Part shown: one piece after another, positions 21,540-32,739 of the stretch
Numbering within the stretch: the first letter of the stretch is position 1
Layout of the letters: each line of letters begins with the position of its first letter
Assembly (NCBI GenBank): GCA_015680685.1
Contig: MNCI01003829.1
Span: 113,039 to 177,038 of the forward strand
Origin: Gnetum montanum
Taxonomy: Eukaryota > Streptophyta > Gnetopsida > Gnetales > Gnetaceae
Reading direction: 5' to 3'
Length of the DNA stretch: 64,000 nucleotides
Notes under the pieces: generated by a model
Told to the model about the DNA's origin: nothing
What the model saw: the letters and a program-made list of their open reading frames with translations, nothing else
Database searches by the model: none
Translations under genes and position numbers: made by a program

Positions 21540-22860
21540 TTGTATAAGTTTCTCTCACTATCATTAAAAGAATCACTTGGTACATTGATAATGGATGTTC
21601 AAGACATATGATTGGAGATATATCTCAATTTACATAATTCTTAGAATAACACTATGGTATAATCATATTTGGAGATTATGCAAAAGCATTGATTAAAGAT
21701 ATTGATACTATTGAAGGTAAGAACCAACGTCATGTTAAAGAAGTATTCTATGTTGAAGGTCTTAAACATAATCTTCTTAGTGTTAGTCAACTCTAGGATT
21801 TAAATTTTAAAGTTATCTTCTCTAAGGACACATGTAAAGTAAAAGATTCATGTTCTTGAAACATAATTATAGAAGATAATAGAAAAGAAAATGTTTACAC
21901 TACCATTTTAGAAAATACCACTAACTATAGTATTAAGTGTTTGATTAGAAATACAAGTGATGTTCAAACATGGCATAGAAAATTGGGTCACTTAAACATA
22001 GATATACTCAAAATCTTGCTTCTAAATACATGGTTCAAGAACTATCCAAGTTAAAGAACTTCATCATAAACACATGTGATGCTTTCCAGAAAGGCAAATA
22101 AACAAGAGTAAGATTTGGTAAGAAAAATTGCATTTCTACCTCACATCGTTTAGATTTACTTCATATGGAGTTTGTAGAACCTTCACAAACTTTTAGCTTA
22201 GGAAAGAAAAGATATTATCTTACCATTGTAGATGATTTTTCTTATTTCACATGGGTTGCCATCTTATATCAAATAGATGAAACTTTTGAACATTTTGTAA
22301 GAATTTGTAATCAGTTACAAAATAAGAAAGGCTATGCAATAAAAATGATCAGAAGTGATAATGGAAGAGAATTTAAAATTGCCAAATTTAAAGAATATTA
22401 TCAGCTGAATAGAATTCATCATCAATTTTCTACCCCTAGAACTACCCAACAAAATGGACTTGCTAAACACAAAAACAAAGTTCTAAATAAAATGGGAAGA
22501 ACCATCATAAATCACAAAAATATTCCCTATCATTTTTAGGTGAAAGTAATCGACACTACATGCTACATGTCCAATAGAGTTTTGGTAAGAAGATTCATCT
22601 CCAAAACTTCCTATGAGCTTTGGACTAACAAAAAACCTTCAGTAAGCTACTTTTATGTATTTGGTCCTAAATGTTTTATTTTGAATGAAAAGGATGCTTT
22701 AAGAAAATTTGATCCTAAACCTAATGAAGGTATTTTCCTAGGATATTCTATAGCTAGTAGGATGTATAGAGTTTATAACAAAATAAATAACACAATCAAG
22801 AAAACTATAAATTTGAAAATAGATGATAATGATGATCTTGATAGGTAAATTGATGATGAG
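21540..22860 (+). pseudogene. Copia protease and integrase remnant
   Basis: Protease: WYIDNGCSRHM at about 21,578-21,610, with DSG changed to DNG. Then HNLLSVSQL and the GAG-pre-integrase motif TWHRKLGHLN (about 21,970). Integrase core: the open segments 22,165-22,539 and 22,540-22,848 give LTIVDDFSYFTW (first Asp), IRSDNGREF (second Asp), and TPRTTQQNGLAKHKNKVL. In the last, the catalytic Glu of QQNGVVERKN is replaced by Lys. Later motifs are YELWTNKKPSVSYFYVFG and EGIFLGYS. A single TAG at 22,537 separates the two halves. Confidence 0.9.
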
Positions 22861-23279
22861 GAAATCCCTATTTAGAAAAATAATCAAACATGCAAGTTGT
22901 GTTAGATAAAAAAACTCGAAATAGAAGATGAAAATAAGGATGATGTATTAGATAAAGAAACTGAAATAGAAGATCAAAGTAAAATGCCAAGATTGAGAAA
23001 TTCACACTCCTAAAGATGTAATTGGATAATTAAATGACAAGATAAAAAGTAGGAGCAAAACAAGAGAGATATGTGCTTAGAATGCCTACATTTCATAAAT
23101 TGAGCCTAGAAATTTTAGTAAAAAAAAAAGAGGAAGGATGAATCTTAGCTATCTAAGATGAGTTGAACCAATTTGTTAGAAATGCTGTGTGGAAACTTAA
23201 TTCTAAACCCAACAACAAACAAATCATTGGAACAAAATGAATGTTTAGCAATAAAAAAATGAAAATGGAAACATAAAAA

Positions 23280-24235
23280 ACAAAGCTTAATGAGTTGCTA
23301 AAGGATACAACCAATAAGAGGGTATTTATTTCAATGAAAATTTTGCTTCTTTAGTTAGGCTAGAATCCATTAGACCCCTTCTAGCTTATCCCATCATTTA
23401 AGGAATAAAATTATATCAAATATATGTTAAAAGTGCTTTCTTTAATGGAAATATTCAAGAGGAAGTCTTTTTTGAGCAACCCAAAGAATTTCTAGATCAC
23501 GTTCAACTTGACTATATTTTTAAATTAAAGAAAGCTCTCTGTGGGTTCAAACAAGCTCCTAGGGCATAGTACGAGAGACTCTCTCACTATCTCTTAGACA
23601 ATGGATTTGAAAGAGATAAAGATAATATAACTTTGTTTATAAAATTGATTGATAAAAATTTACTCATATATGTTGATGATATTATTTTTTGTGCTATTAA
23701 CAAAAAACTATGCAACAAGTTTTTAGAACTTATGCAGAAAAAATTTGAGATGAGCATGATGGAAGAACTAAACAATTTTCTTGGATTTTAAGTTACTCAA
23801 AGCAAGGAAAGAACCTTTATTTGCCAAAAAATGTATACCAAAATTTTGTTGCAAAGATATAATCTTGTTGAAGCCAAACCTAAGATAACACCAATTACTA
23901 CAAATCTGAAGCTCAGCAAAGATTAATAAGATAAATTAACTGATAAAAAAATTTGTAGAGGTATGATAGGGAGCTTGGTTTATCTAATTGCTAATCCTAA
24001 GGAATCATACTAAAAAGTTGTAAAAATAATTTTTTATTATCTAAAAGGTACTAATAACTGGGGATTTCAGTATCAAAAGGACTCCACACTTGATCTTGCT
24101 TGGTATTGTGATGTAGATTGGGAAGGATGCACAGATGATACATATCATTATGCAAAAATATGGGGATAGGATGATATCCTATTAGGTAAGTAAGGTATAT
24201 CTTTCACTCAAGAAAACAACAAAAAGGAGGGGTAT
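23280..24235 (+). pseudogene. Copia reverse transcriptase and RNase H remnant
   Basis: In one main frame: VRLESIRPLLAYPII, YVKSAFFNGNIQEEVFFEQP, FKLKKALCGFKQAPRA*YER, then LLIYVDDIIF (YVDD intact at 23,669-23,680). These continue into NFLGF*VTQSKE, MYTKILLQRY, MIGSLVYLIANP and, in RNase H, DLAWYCDVDWEGC. These are the standard copia motifs (LDVKTAFLNG, LYGLKQAPR.WY, YVDDII, GSL.YL..TRPD). Stops interrupt at least five places. Downstream RNase H beyond DD.YHYAK is barely readable. Confidence 0.9.
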
Positions 24236-24280
24236 ATATATAGGTGGAGTTTTTCCTAGAGATTTCCTTTTAGATGATGT

Positions 24281-24633
24281 CTAAAAAGGGGGAGAATTTC
24301 TTAATTTCTTGAGATTTGAGACATGATAGTTTGATGCTTGAATAAAATATTTATATTTGGTTTCTTCCTCACTTTAACATTATCACTATTGTATATTGAG
24401 ATAATGTAGCTATATGCTCTATAATATTTGGGTATTTTTAATGAATATCATGATTAATCATTGTTGATGGTTGTGTTACTACCAATTCTTAATCTCCCCA
24501 TCCTTCCTCTCCTTGTTGCAATAGAGAATTTATTTACATTGTCTTATCTAGTAATTTTTATATAAATATATTCCTATTATTACTTTCATGCTAACTCATT
24601 ATTCAATTTGGGACATTACCAAAAGGGAGATAT
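24281..24633 (+). other. Copia 3' untranslated region with two purine tracts
   Basis: AAAAAGGGGGAGAA lies at about 24,281-24,296 and ACCAAAAGGGAGATAT at 24,617-24,633, the latter ending exactly at the LTR. The second is the likely plus-strand primer. Between them the sequence is T-rich with no coding. Confidence 0.65.
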
Positions 24634-25600
24634 TGTTAACTTTTTTGGTGTATCAAAACTTTAAAAATGAAGAATTTGTCAATATGTTTTATAAGATACT
24701 TGTAGACCTACAAAAGATAAATTTGGTACTTCAAGAAGACTAAGTAGAAATCAAGAATGAACAATCTATAATGTTAGAGTCTAAGAGAAGATGCAAGGAA
24801 CTCAAGAAGAACACAAGAACAAGAGACGTCCCAACTTCAAGGGAAGACATCTTGCAAACTATTGAGATGTCTCATATTGATAGAAGATGTCTCTACTGAG
24901 AAGCCTAATCTCAAGCAAGACATCTCTTGAAAACAAGAGACATGTTCCACTAAGATGAGACATCTTGTTCCAAGACAATACATCTTCTCGAAGATGTCTC
25001 CCTTGCAAGTTCAGAAAAGCAACAAGCCATCTTAACCTTACACAACACATCTCCCCTACAAGTTGTGAAAATCAATAAGATGTCTCTAGCTACAAGAAAG
25101 ACATTTCATATGGTCATTTATAGCTATTTTAGGGCATCCAATGAACAAATGGAGGGAAATAAAGCTATAAATGGAGAACATACTCAAGAGGAAAAGGTAA
25201 GCCTTGGATAAGCAATTAAGCAAGCATTGTGTATACCTCAGTGAATTCAAGTTCTTCTATTCTCTATCTTTTGTTGTAAATTATATTAAGCTTTAAAGTA
25301 AGAAGTCTAAAGAGTTAGTTCAATTCTTCCTTGATTTTATTTTTTCTTATTGAAAGCCCTATGGGGTTGGATGTGTTTCTTGAGAGAAAAACATCCCTTA
25401 CACAGCTAGAGAGCTTACCATGGAAAGGTTGTGATACCCTTGAAATCACATTTTTTAAGGAATAAAATCCAAAGGTGTGTAAGAATTCTACACTATGAGT
25501 GTGGACATACCCAACTTGGGAAACCACATAAAATCATCTATGTAAAAATTAGGTATTACTAGCATGAACTTATTTTCCCCCTTTAAGTTCTCAATCATCA
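24634..25600 (+). repeat. Copia 3' LTR
   Basis: It starts TGTTAACTTTTTTGGTGTA and ends CTCAATCATCA, followed by the AAGCA target duplication. At 24,820-25,110 it carries about ten GAGACATCT / AGATGTCTC words and one near-intact GAGACGTCCC at 24,823-24,832. Confidence 0.9.
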
Positions 25601-25605
25601 AAGCA

Positions 25606-25925
25606 CTCAAAAGTTGTTATTTAAAGGTGAAGGCATCAAATATTTTAATAAGTTTGACAAGATAGATATTTTGGGTGCTTTGGGTTTGAAGCATCCCTAC
25701 CCTAGTACAAAGTGCATCAACTTAATAAAGAGCTACTTTGTAGAAAAGGTTATCTTTATAGTTTATGTAGACTAAAAGCAAGTCATCATTGCTTGGGACC
25801 TAGCTAAAATGAGATATTGATTAGGATTTCTAAAGTAGAGAATAGAGATTTATAGCTTGAAGCCAGATTAAGTAGAGCTAATAGTCATAGAAGAATGGAT
25901 TGGTTCAAAGAATAGGGATACCATA
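25606..25925 (+). pseudogene. Unidentified coding-like remnant
   Basis: One frame reads with few stops: LFKGEGIKYFNKFDKIDILG, then LKHPYPSTKCINLIKSYFVE and VIIAWDLAKMRY. The composition looks like a real protein, and the copia element was inserted just before it. I do not recognise the family. Its upstream part should lie left of 18,959, but no matching frame is obvious there. Confidence 0.35.
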
Positions 25926-27330
25926 TGATGAAATATGTTGTTCATCTGCTCCAACGTTAGGGGGTATATTGCTAATCACTTGTCTTAGTTGTAATGGAAC
26001 GATAAAGAGGAAGAAAATCTATTATCTGATATGTTTCTTGATGAAATCCTCTTTGGTGGGGCTATAACTAAATAATTTCCCAATGAGCCTAAATGGTATG
26101 ATGGCATTCTCACCTATCTTCTCACCTAGGAGATGCCACAAGGGTTCGACCATCAAAAGAAACAGTAGTTTCTTCACTAGGTAAAACACTTCATAGAGAT
26201 CAATAGACACCTCTACAAGGTGTGCATTGATGTCTTGGTTTGTTGGTGTGTCCTTGATGTTGATCAACTATGTGTTCTCCAAGACACTAATGAAGGTCCT
26301 TGTGGAGGACACTATGCTAAGAGATGCACAACCATTAAAATCCTGATGGTAGGGTACTATTGGCCAATAATCTTCAAGGATGCTCATCATTACATTTGCT
26401 CTTATGAACAATGCCAATAAGATGGTAGAATGACTACTCAAATGGAGGAACCTCAAAAATGGATTCAACCACTAGAACCCTTTGACATTTGGGGCATTGA
26501 TTTCATGGGTTCCATCACACCCATGTCAAATGGAAAGGCATACATCATAGTTGCTATTGACTATTGTACAAAATGGGCAGAAGTAGAAGCCATCATCAAT
26601 TATACATCTTCTACCACTACTTGGTTTGTACAAAAAAATGTTGTAAATAGGTTTGGTGTGCCACATGCATTAATTTCTAATAATGGAACTCACTTTACAA
26701 GCACTACCTTTCGAAAGCTCATGCAATACTTGGGGTTGAACATAAACTCACAACACCTTACCATCCCCAAGCTAATGGTCAAGTTGAGGTTACCAATAGG
26801 AAAATCACAAGGATACTAACAAGAACTTTTAGCAAATATAGGAAATACTGGAGCACAAAACTCAACAATGCCCTTTGGGCCTACTGCTCAACATGGAAGC
26901 TTGTGTATGGAAAATTACCTACACTTCCTATTCAATCTGAGTTCTATACACTTTCAACTACTTATGACCTTGACCTTAACTTAAATCTAGCCTAAAAAAA
27001 TGACTAATGAATCTTAAATTGCTAGACAAAAATCAATTGGTATTCCTATTATCTAATGAGTTGCACAAGGCCTATAACAAAAAGTGTCATGACCAAAAAC
27101 TTAGAAAAGTCAAATTTCAGCCAAGAGATAAGGTTCTCTACTAGAACCCCACACATGTACCTCAACGAACTAAGTTTTAAACATTGTGGGAATGACCTTT
27201 CATCATTTACAAGAATTTTCCTTCTAGGAAGATGATGATCTATAAATCTAAGAGCCCAACCAAGAAATAGCTAGTCAACATCCAACAAATTAAACCTTTC
27301 CATGAGTATAAGCCAGCTAATAGAACAAAC
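25926..27330 (+). pseudogene. Athila-like integrase remnant
   Basis: It begins at the end of RNase H (IANHLS*L for NVVADHLSRL) and runs through LLSDMFLDEILF, PKWYDGILTYLL, GPCGGHYAKRCTTIKILMVG, YYWPIIFKDAHHYIC and CSYEQCQ (zinc finger). The core reads FDIWGIDFMGSITPMSNGKA, then IIVAIDYCTKWAEVEAI, then [13 protein letters not shown], where the second catalytic Asp (ISDGG) is Asn. After a frameshift near 26,745 it continues [20 protein letters not shown] with the Glu kept. The tail includes YRPRDKVLY-like words near 27,115. WGIDFMG and the spacing are typical of Athila integrases. There is no intact RT upstream; the left side is broken. Confidence 0.85.
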
Positions 27331-28000
27331 ACATCATCACATGGACAAAAACACTTCATATTTTGGATCTCCTTCTTCAACTTAGTTGTGGGGGAGACGG
27401 CCACCCATGCTAACTATATAAGTGCCTCCTCAATTTTTCAACTTTTTGTTTTACACATTCTTTATTTTTCATCTTTTTGTTTTCATGTTATTATTCTTTT
27501 CTAATTTTTTTTACATCACCATTAGTATATTTGCTATTTCTTAAACATTTTACACTCTATTTTATATTTTATTTTATTTTATTTTGATGTGATTTTCTAA
27601 ATTTTTGTTAATAAGTGCTAGGTACAATGGTAATGTGTTGCTTGATGGTGGTATGTACTATTTTTGTTATTTGATTGTTGGTGTTTGGTTTATGGCTTTG
27701 AATTTCATTATAGATAATTAGAACATGGTTTCTTTTTCATGCAACACGTCCACAACATCCACCCATCTACAAACTCTATGGTTTTCCTTGTTTTGAAAAT
27801 GTGTAATCCCTTTTTCATTAATAAAACTTTAATAAATTTGTGACTTTGGTAGTTTCCAAAATTGGAAAAGATTCAAAGGTTTGAATAGGGTGTGGCTTCA
27901 AGGGGATTCAATATTCTTTGTGCCTTTTTGTTTTCCTATGTGCATGTGTGTTTTTATGGATTTCTTATCATTCCATGTTGACCAATAAAAGGAAGTTAAA
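27331..28000. other. 3' untranslated region of the Athila-like remnant
   Basis: It starts near CTTAGTTGTGGGGGAGACGG, a purine-rich stretch often seen at the end of Athila pol, then T-rich low-complexity sequence. No gene is visible. Confidence 0.4.
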
Positions 28001-28259
28001 TCCTTACATGGTGTGGTTCTCATGAAAAAGAAAAAAAATAATGAAAAACGATGAGAATTCAAAGAACATCCCTTGAACAAAATAAATGCATGTGTCCTTA
28101 CATGGTGTGGTTCTCATCAAAAAGAAAAAAATGAAAAAACAATGAGAATTCAAAGCACACCCCTTGAACAAAATAAATGCATGTGTCTTTGCATGGTGTG
28201 GTTTCCATTTCAAAAAAGAATGGGAATTCAAAGCACACCCCTTAGATAAAATAAACGGG
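28001..28259. repeat. Three tandem units of 94, 91 and about 74 bp
   Basis: Units start at 28,001, 28,095 and 28,186 with TCCTTACATGGTGTGG (third: TCTTTGCATGGTGTGG). They share GAGAATTCAAAG and CCCTTGAACAAAATAAATGC. The minus-strand open stretches here (28,004-28,231; 27,898-28,080) are repeat translations. Confidence 0.9.
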
Positions 28260-29489
28260 CTACAAGCACTATTTATGGGACTTAACCCCTCTAACTAAGG
28301 CTCTTTATCACTTCCTACTTCTTCTCTAATCAGGAATGGTGGTTGTTCTGTGGGAGCACTCTTATGTCTCAAGAGATGGAATAGTCTTAGAATGGCAATG
28401 TGAAGTCATTGAATGTGGTTGGTTTTGGTCTAGACTAAGGATGGATCTTATCAAAGTCATTTAACCATAAAATCCACAACGGACTTCATGTGATCTTGAT
28501 CATGAACTCCATTCCACATTCTCTTATCTATCTATGCTTTTCATGTCTCACCTCACTGTCAGTTTCATGTTCTGGTTCAATGTCCTAGTTTGATGTGTAA
28601 AAATTCTTAGTTACTTTCTTTCAAGTTTTTGTACTTAACCTTCTATAACCATTAATCATCCATAAAGCCCACAAACTCTTTGGTTTGAACTTATGCAAGG
28701 GCATAAGAGGCCTATGCCTACTTTGGGAAGGACCCACTTGCATATCTTTTTATTGGATTAGTTAAGTTCTTTACCCTTAGACACTCTTACAATCAAATTA
28801 TTTTTATTTACCCCATCAATGACATCCAATTGTGCACTTCTTCACAACATTTTTCCATGAACTTTTCTTTTTATTTATTATGAATTCTTACACCCTCTTC
28901 AAATATTTTCCTCTGTTGAACTCTTTCAAATGCATTGGATTGCTTATCTATTTTATCCTATTTGTCAACCTTCTCACTAACACTACTAAAAGAATAAATT
29001 TACCATAGTTACAACTTAGCTGAGTGTAACCACTGATGAGACNTTACCATAGTTACAACTTAGCTGAGTGTAACCACTGATGAGACAAGGCATTTAATAG
29101 TTATGTGTTACACATTGCATGCTAATTCATGATGCTATTATGACTCCAGTGGGAATCATGGATTGGAAGTGGGACTATCTTCACCAAGGATGATGTAGTA
29201 GTACCACACAATGAGGACCATTCAAGATTATTGGATGTTCTCTCTCATTTTTCTACTACCAAGAGGCATTGGATGTCAGTGCTATCTAGGGTGTTTACTT
29301 CTTTTATCATGAATACCTAATTTTGTAAAAGATTGTATCTCTATATACTTGGGCACTCAAAGTTTGTGTATTCCATCTGAGTTAGTTTGTATGTCAGTCA
29401 ATAATCCCATACCTACCCAATATATTTTGTAAGGAACTTGTTCTCCTATTCTACACTCAAGGATGAATTTTCATTCAGTCATGGAGGTA
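28260..29489. other. Unassigned sequence between the 92-bp repeats and the LTR
   Basis: No domain or RNA gene is visible. It includes the N at 29,043 with its flanking 43-bp repeat. It is probably the rest of the 3' untranslated region of the Athila-like element, since the next LTR has the same orientation. Confidence 0.3.
29000..29086. other. 43-bp duplication across a single N (probable assembly join)
   Basis: 29,000-29,042 is repeated exactly at 29,044-29,086 with an N at 29,043 between. Confidence 0.85.
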
Positions 29490-30256
29490 TGATGAAACAC
29501 ATTGTTCATCTGCTCTGATGTCGAGTATCTGACGTTGAGGCTCTCGATTTGGCATCAGTTTTGGTCATTTTTTAGTCAAAGTAACGAAGCTCTTGCAATT
29601 TATTTTCTCTAGAGTTAGTATATTTTCTGAGTGCCTGTAGAAGGAGTCTAAGTGTGTACAATTCTTTGTTCAAACACTAACGTACCTCAGTGCAGCAGTG
29701 TGATAGGAATAAAATGAGCTTTTTTGATAATCCTTGTAGCACTAAGAATAGATTAATGTTTCTTTTAATGCACTTTACGAATGCACTCTACTTTAATGCA
29801 TTTGAATTAAGCAATTACTTTCTAGCAGTTAATGAATACAAGCACAACCACTTCAAGCATACATATAGTACTTGGTAACCCAGCAACACTTAACGTTTGG
29901 TAGCCCAGTAGCACTATATGTGTTCAGGATGTGTCTAGGAAAGTGGGGCAGTTGTGTTAGGCTAGCTAGAAAATAGATGAATTAGATCTTCAATTACTTT
30001 ACCTTTCATTCTTGTTATAGGCGATCAAAATTATAAAACATAAAATAAGAAAATCATGCATCTCAATTACACTTAAACCATACCCCTGAGCTTCACAAGT
30101 GTAGTTGGGAAGACAATAAATGTTCTCAATGCCTATTTCACTTCCTAAAAGAGTTAGTGCACTAGAGAACTATAGGTCCATAAAATTTAAGCATATCATG
30201 CGTAAATGCCTTAGTGATTCGTATGGTTGGGCATAGGGGTATCTCACCACTCATCA
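29490..30256 (+). repeat. Athila-family LTR copy (+ orientation)
   Basis: It shares with 40,386-41,244 the order of landmarks: a TGATGAAACACA start, CAAGCAT ... TTGGTAACCCAG, GTAGCCCAGTAGCACTAT, a GGGAAGACAAT block, and an end in CTCATCA. It probably is the 3' LTR of the integrase remnant at 25.9-27.3 kb. No primer site follows, and flanks AGGTA / CCATC do not match. The copy is strongly diverged. Confidence 0.6.
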
Positions 30257-31302
30257 CCATCAACATTTAGAAGAAGATCAATAAAGACTTAAAAAATTTA
30301 TTCCCCATGTTTGTTGAAAGGCTAATTTATAACAAAATTGGTAAAAAATGGAAGTTGATCCCCAAGAAGTTATATGAACCTATATCCCAAGGAAGGATAG
30401 GTAACTATCAAGGGGTAGTTGAAAAGATGGAAAAGTTTTCCTAAGGACAAAAAGAAAAAGGAAAAGACAATGAACAAAAGGCTTAATTTTGGGCTTTATT
30501 ATAATTTAATAAAAGTAGTGGAAACTTTATTTTCCAAATACAGGAGGAAGCAATCAAATGTTGCTTCAAATGTAAAATTTAGGCCTCCATTATGCTAACA
30601 CTTGGGGAGTTTGATATTTGCGTATAGTATTAGTAATAGGGATCTTTTAACATTAACATCAAATACTAGGGAGTAGGTCTTCTCTTTAGTATATGAGAAC
30701 ATTAAAGAGCCAAAGAAGCAAATAAGTAGTAATGCACAAGCAAGAAAGAAGGAAATTTTGGAAAGCACCTTCAAAACTATAGAAAAGAAAAATGCTTCTA
30801 AAGAAAGAAAACCTCTTTCATAGGAGGAAGACATCTCCTCGAAGACTCCCAAAATAAAGATCTTCCAAGAGAAGCTACAAGAAAAAATAAGCGAGTATTT
30901 ATTTTTCTTAATTTACATTTATCCTTTTTTTTATTTAAGTTTAAATGACATCACATAGTTTTTAGTATTGATAACCATGAACTGTGATGTAATGTTAACA
31001 CTTTGCTTATATTTTTCAACGGCTACTTAGGAAAAGAGAGCTCTAGAACATGAAGTGAAAAAGCTATGTTCTAGACTTTCTTCTATCCTTAAAGGCCTTA
31101 AGGAAGCTATAAGGAAAGATGAGTTAGATTTTCTAACTAACTTACTTTTATTAGAGGAGAATGAAAAACTATAGATAGATCTAGGTTTGGTATGGATTCC
31201 AAGCATGAACTTGTTGTAGACAGAGAGGAAAAACTGATGGAGAATCTTTGGTATTAAAAATGTTTGTAGTCTTCAAGACCCAATAGTGAGAGAGAGCTAC
31301 AG
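30257..31302 (+). other. Unassigned coding-like remnants with coiled-coil character
   Basis: Plus-strand pieces such as NKIGKKWKLIPKKLYEPISQ (about 30,333-30,392) and, after a T-rich possible intron, RALEHEVKKLCSRLSSILKG (about 31,037-31,096) look protein-like, with many Lys/Glu and Leu. The stretches between them contain stops. I do not recognise the family; it may be the same kind of sequence as 18,220-18,385 and 32,740-33,300. The opposite-strand open stretch 30,595-30,852 has no features. Confidence 0.3.
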
Positions 31303-31314
31303 TAAAAATCATTA

Positions 31315-31860
31315 GTGGATTCTTCATTGGAAGAACCAATCCAAATCAGTATTCCTATTGATTCAACAGGAGCATCTTCTTTTGAAATGGAATCTGTGAA
31401 GGGAAAAACTATGCATGGAATGTTCAAGATGATGGATGAAGACAAAGATGGAATAGTAAGTGCATCAGAGATATGCATATTCTTGGATAGGCTGAAAATG
31501 CAAATGCCCTTGAAGGAAGTAGAATTCATGGTAAATTCCATTTCTGAAAATGGGAATCATTTTTTAATGCATCAAGAGTTTGATGAGATGCATTGTATTT
31601 TGTTCAAGGATGGCAATGATAAGGAAGATGATGAAGGTGAGTTATTATACATGTTCAATGTGTTTGATGAAAACTACGATGAAATTGTTCTACTTCTGGG
31701 TAGATATGTAGGCACATGTAATGATGATGATGATGATGATGATAATGAGGAATAATGGCGATGGCATTGTAGAGAAATAATTTGCAAGATTAATCGTAAC
31801 AAAGATGGTGTGATTGATTTTCAGGAATTCAAGATTCTCATGTCTTCTCTATCCATTTAA
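31315..31860 (+). pseudogene. Calmodulin-like (EF-hand) pseudogene
   Basis: Plant calmodulin-like proteins sense Ca2+ with four EF-hands. In one continuous frame EF1 reads MFKMMDEDKDGIVSASEI, with calcium ligands in the D.D.D.I....E pattern. EF2 (ISENGNHFLMHQEFDEM) is degraded. EF3 begins MFNVFDENYDEIV, loses its second half and runs into an Asp tract coded by (GAT)n, ending at TAA 31,753-31,755. Beyond the stop, in the same frame, EF4 is well kept: INRNKDGVIDFQEFKIL, ending at TAA 31,858-31,860. No good ATG: a stop lies at 31,303 and the first codon after it that could start is GTG. It is intronless, as most of this family are. It is isolated among retroelements and is probably a gene fragment or retrocopy. 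Confidence 0.8.
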
Positions 31861-32143
31861 TGTTGATTCATGCATTCATTCACAATGTGAAACTAAATTT
31901 GAAGTTTTCTATCATATACAAGAAAATACCTTGTGAATTTATCCCTTTAAATTTACTCACAAAATTTAGTTACAGTCATTTCAGTTACATAATTTATTTG
32001 TCTCACATGTGTTTGAAACTTTGAAGTAACTATATCTTTTTATGCATTTAGATGCTTGAATAGTTCTTTGTAGTGGTACATTGTAATGGGATTAACTTAA
32101 GGTTCACATGTTTGAAACTTAGCATCACAACCTCATAAAGCCC
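31861..32143. other. No feature seen
   Basis: AT-rich sequence after the calmodulin-like pseudogene, possibly its former 3' untranslated region. Nothing is recognisable. Confidence 0.3.
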
Positions 32144-32727
32144 ACTCCATTAAATGGCCAAAATGTTCCAACAGTAATATGGTAAGTTCCTTTTGATGTT
32201 TCATTAAAATATTATATGTAGTTTTGCAAATGTCAAAAGTAACATAACCTATTTTTGTCTTTTTCAAAAATGAAAAAGAAAATATAGGCTTGCATGAAGG
32301 TCAAGCAATTGATATTGGAGGGTTTGGCTAGGAACATGAAGAGAAAGTTAAACTTAATCTTTCCAAGAGAAGGTAAATAGAATTAATATTATTATCAAGA
32401 TAGCAAAGGCTAATGTTAGTAGTAACTCCATTAAATGGCCAAAATGTTCCAATAGTAATAAGATCTAAACTCCACACATCATATGGTAAGTTCTTTTTGA
32501 TGTTTCATTAAAATATTATATGTAGTTTTGCAAATGTCAAAAGTAACATAACCGATTTTTGTCTTTTTCAAAAATGAAAAAGAAAATATAGGCTTGCATG
32601 AAGGCCAAGCAAGTGATATTGGAGGGTTTGGATAGGAACATGAAGAGAAAGTTAAACTTAATCTTTCCAAGAGAAGGTAAATAGACTTAATATTATTATC
32701 AAGATAGCAAAGGCTAATGTTAGTAGT
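32144..32727. repeat. 281-bp tandem duplication with a 22-bp indel
   Basis: 32,144-32,424 is repeated at 32,425-32,727 with few changes. The second copy contains 22 extra bases, AGATCTAAACTCCACACATC followed by AT, near 32,461-32,482. Both share ATTAAATGGCCAAAATGTTCC and TAAACTTAATCTTTCCAAGA. Confidence 0.9.
32420..32500 (-). pseudogene. Possible protein-kinase motif fragment
   Basis: On the minus strand the second copy of the duplication reads PYDVWSLDLITIGTFWPFNG, resembling kinase subdomain IX (DVWS.GV....L.G). The 22 bases missing from the first copy code the DVWSL part. The stretch is about 20 residues long and no other kinase motif (HRD, DFG) is visible nearby, so this may be chance. 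Confidence 0.2.
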
Positions 32728-32739
32728 AGAGACTCTAAC

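Larger units (their letters stand above)
18960..25600 (+). mobile_element. Complete but degenerate Ty1/copia element with AAGCA target duplication
   Basis: Two LTRs (18,960-19,911 and 24,634-25,600) flank gag, protease, integrase, RT and RNase H in the copia order (IN before RT). The five bases before the left LTR (18,955-18,959) and after the right LTR (25,601-25,605) are both AAGCA, a perfect target-site duplication. A primer site follows the left LTR and purine tracts precede the right one. The coding region is broken by many stops. Removing it would join 18,959 to 25,606. Confidence 0.9.

Noticed and set aside
28004-28231. Minus-strand frame with internal repeats
   Set aside because: It is only the translation of the 92-bp tandem repeat.
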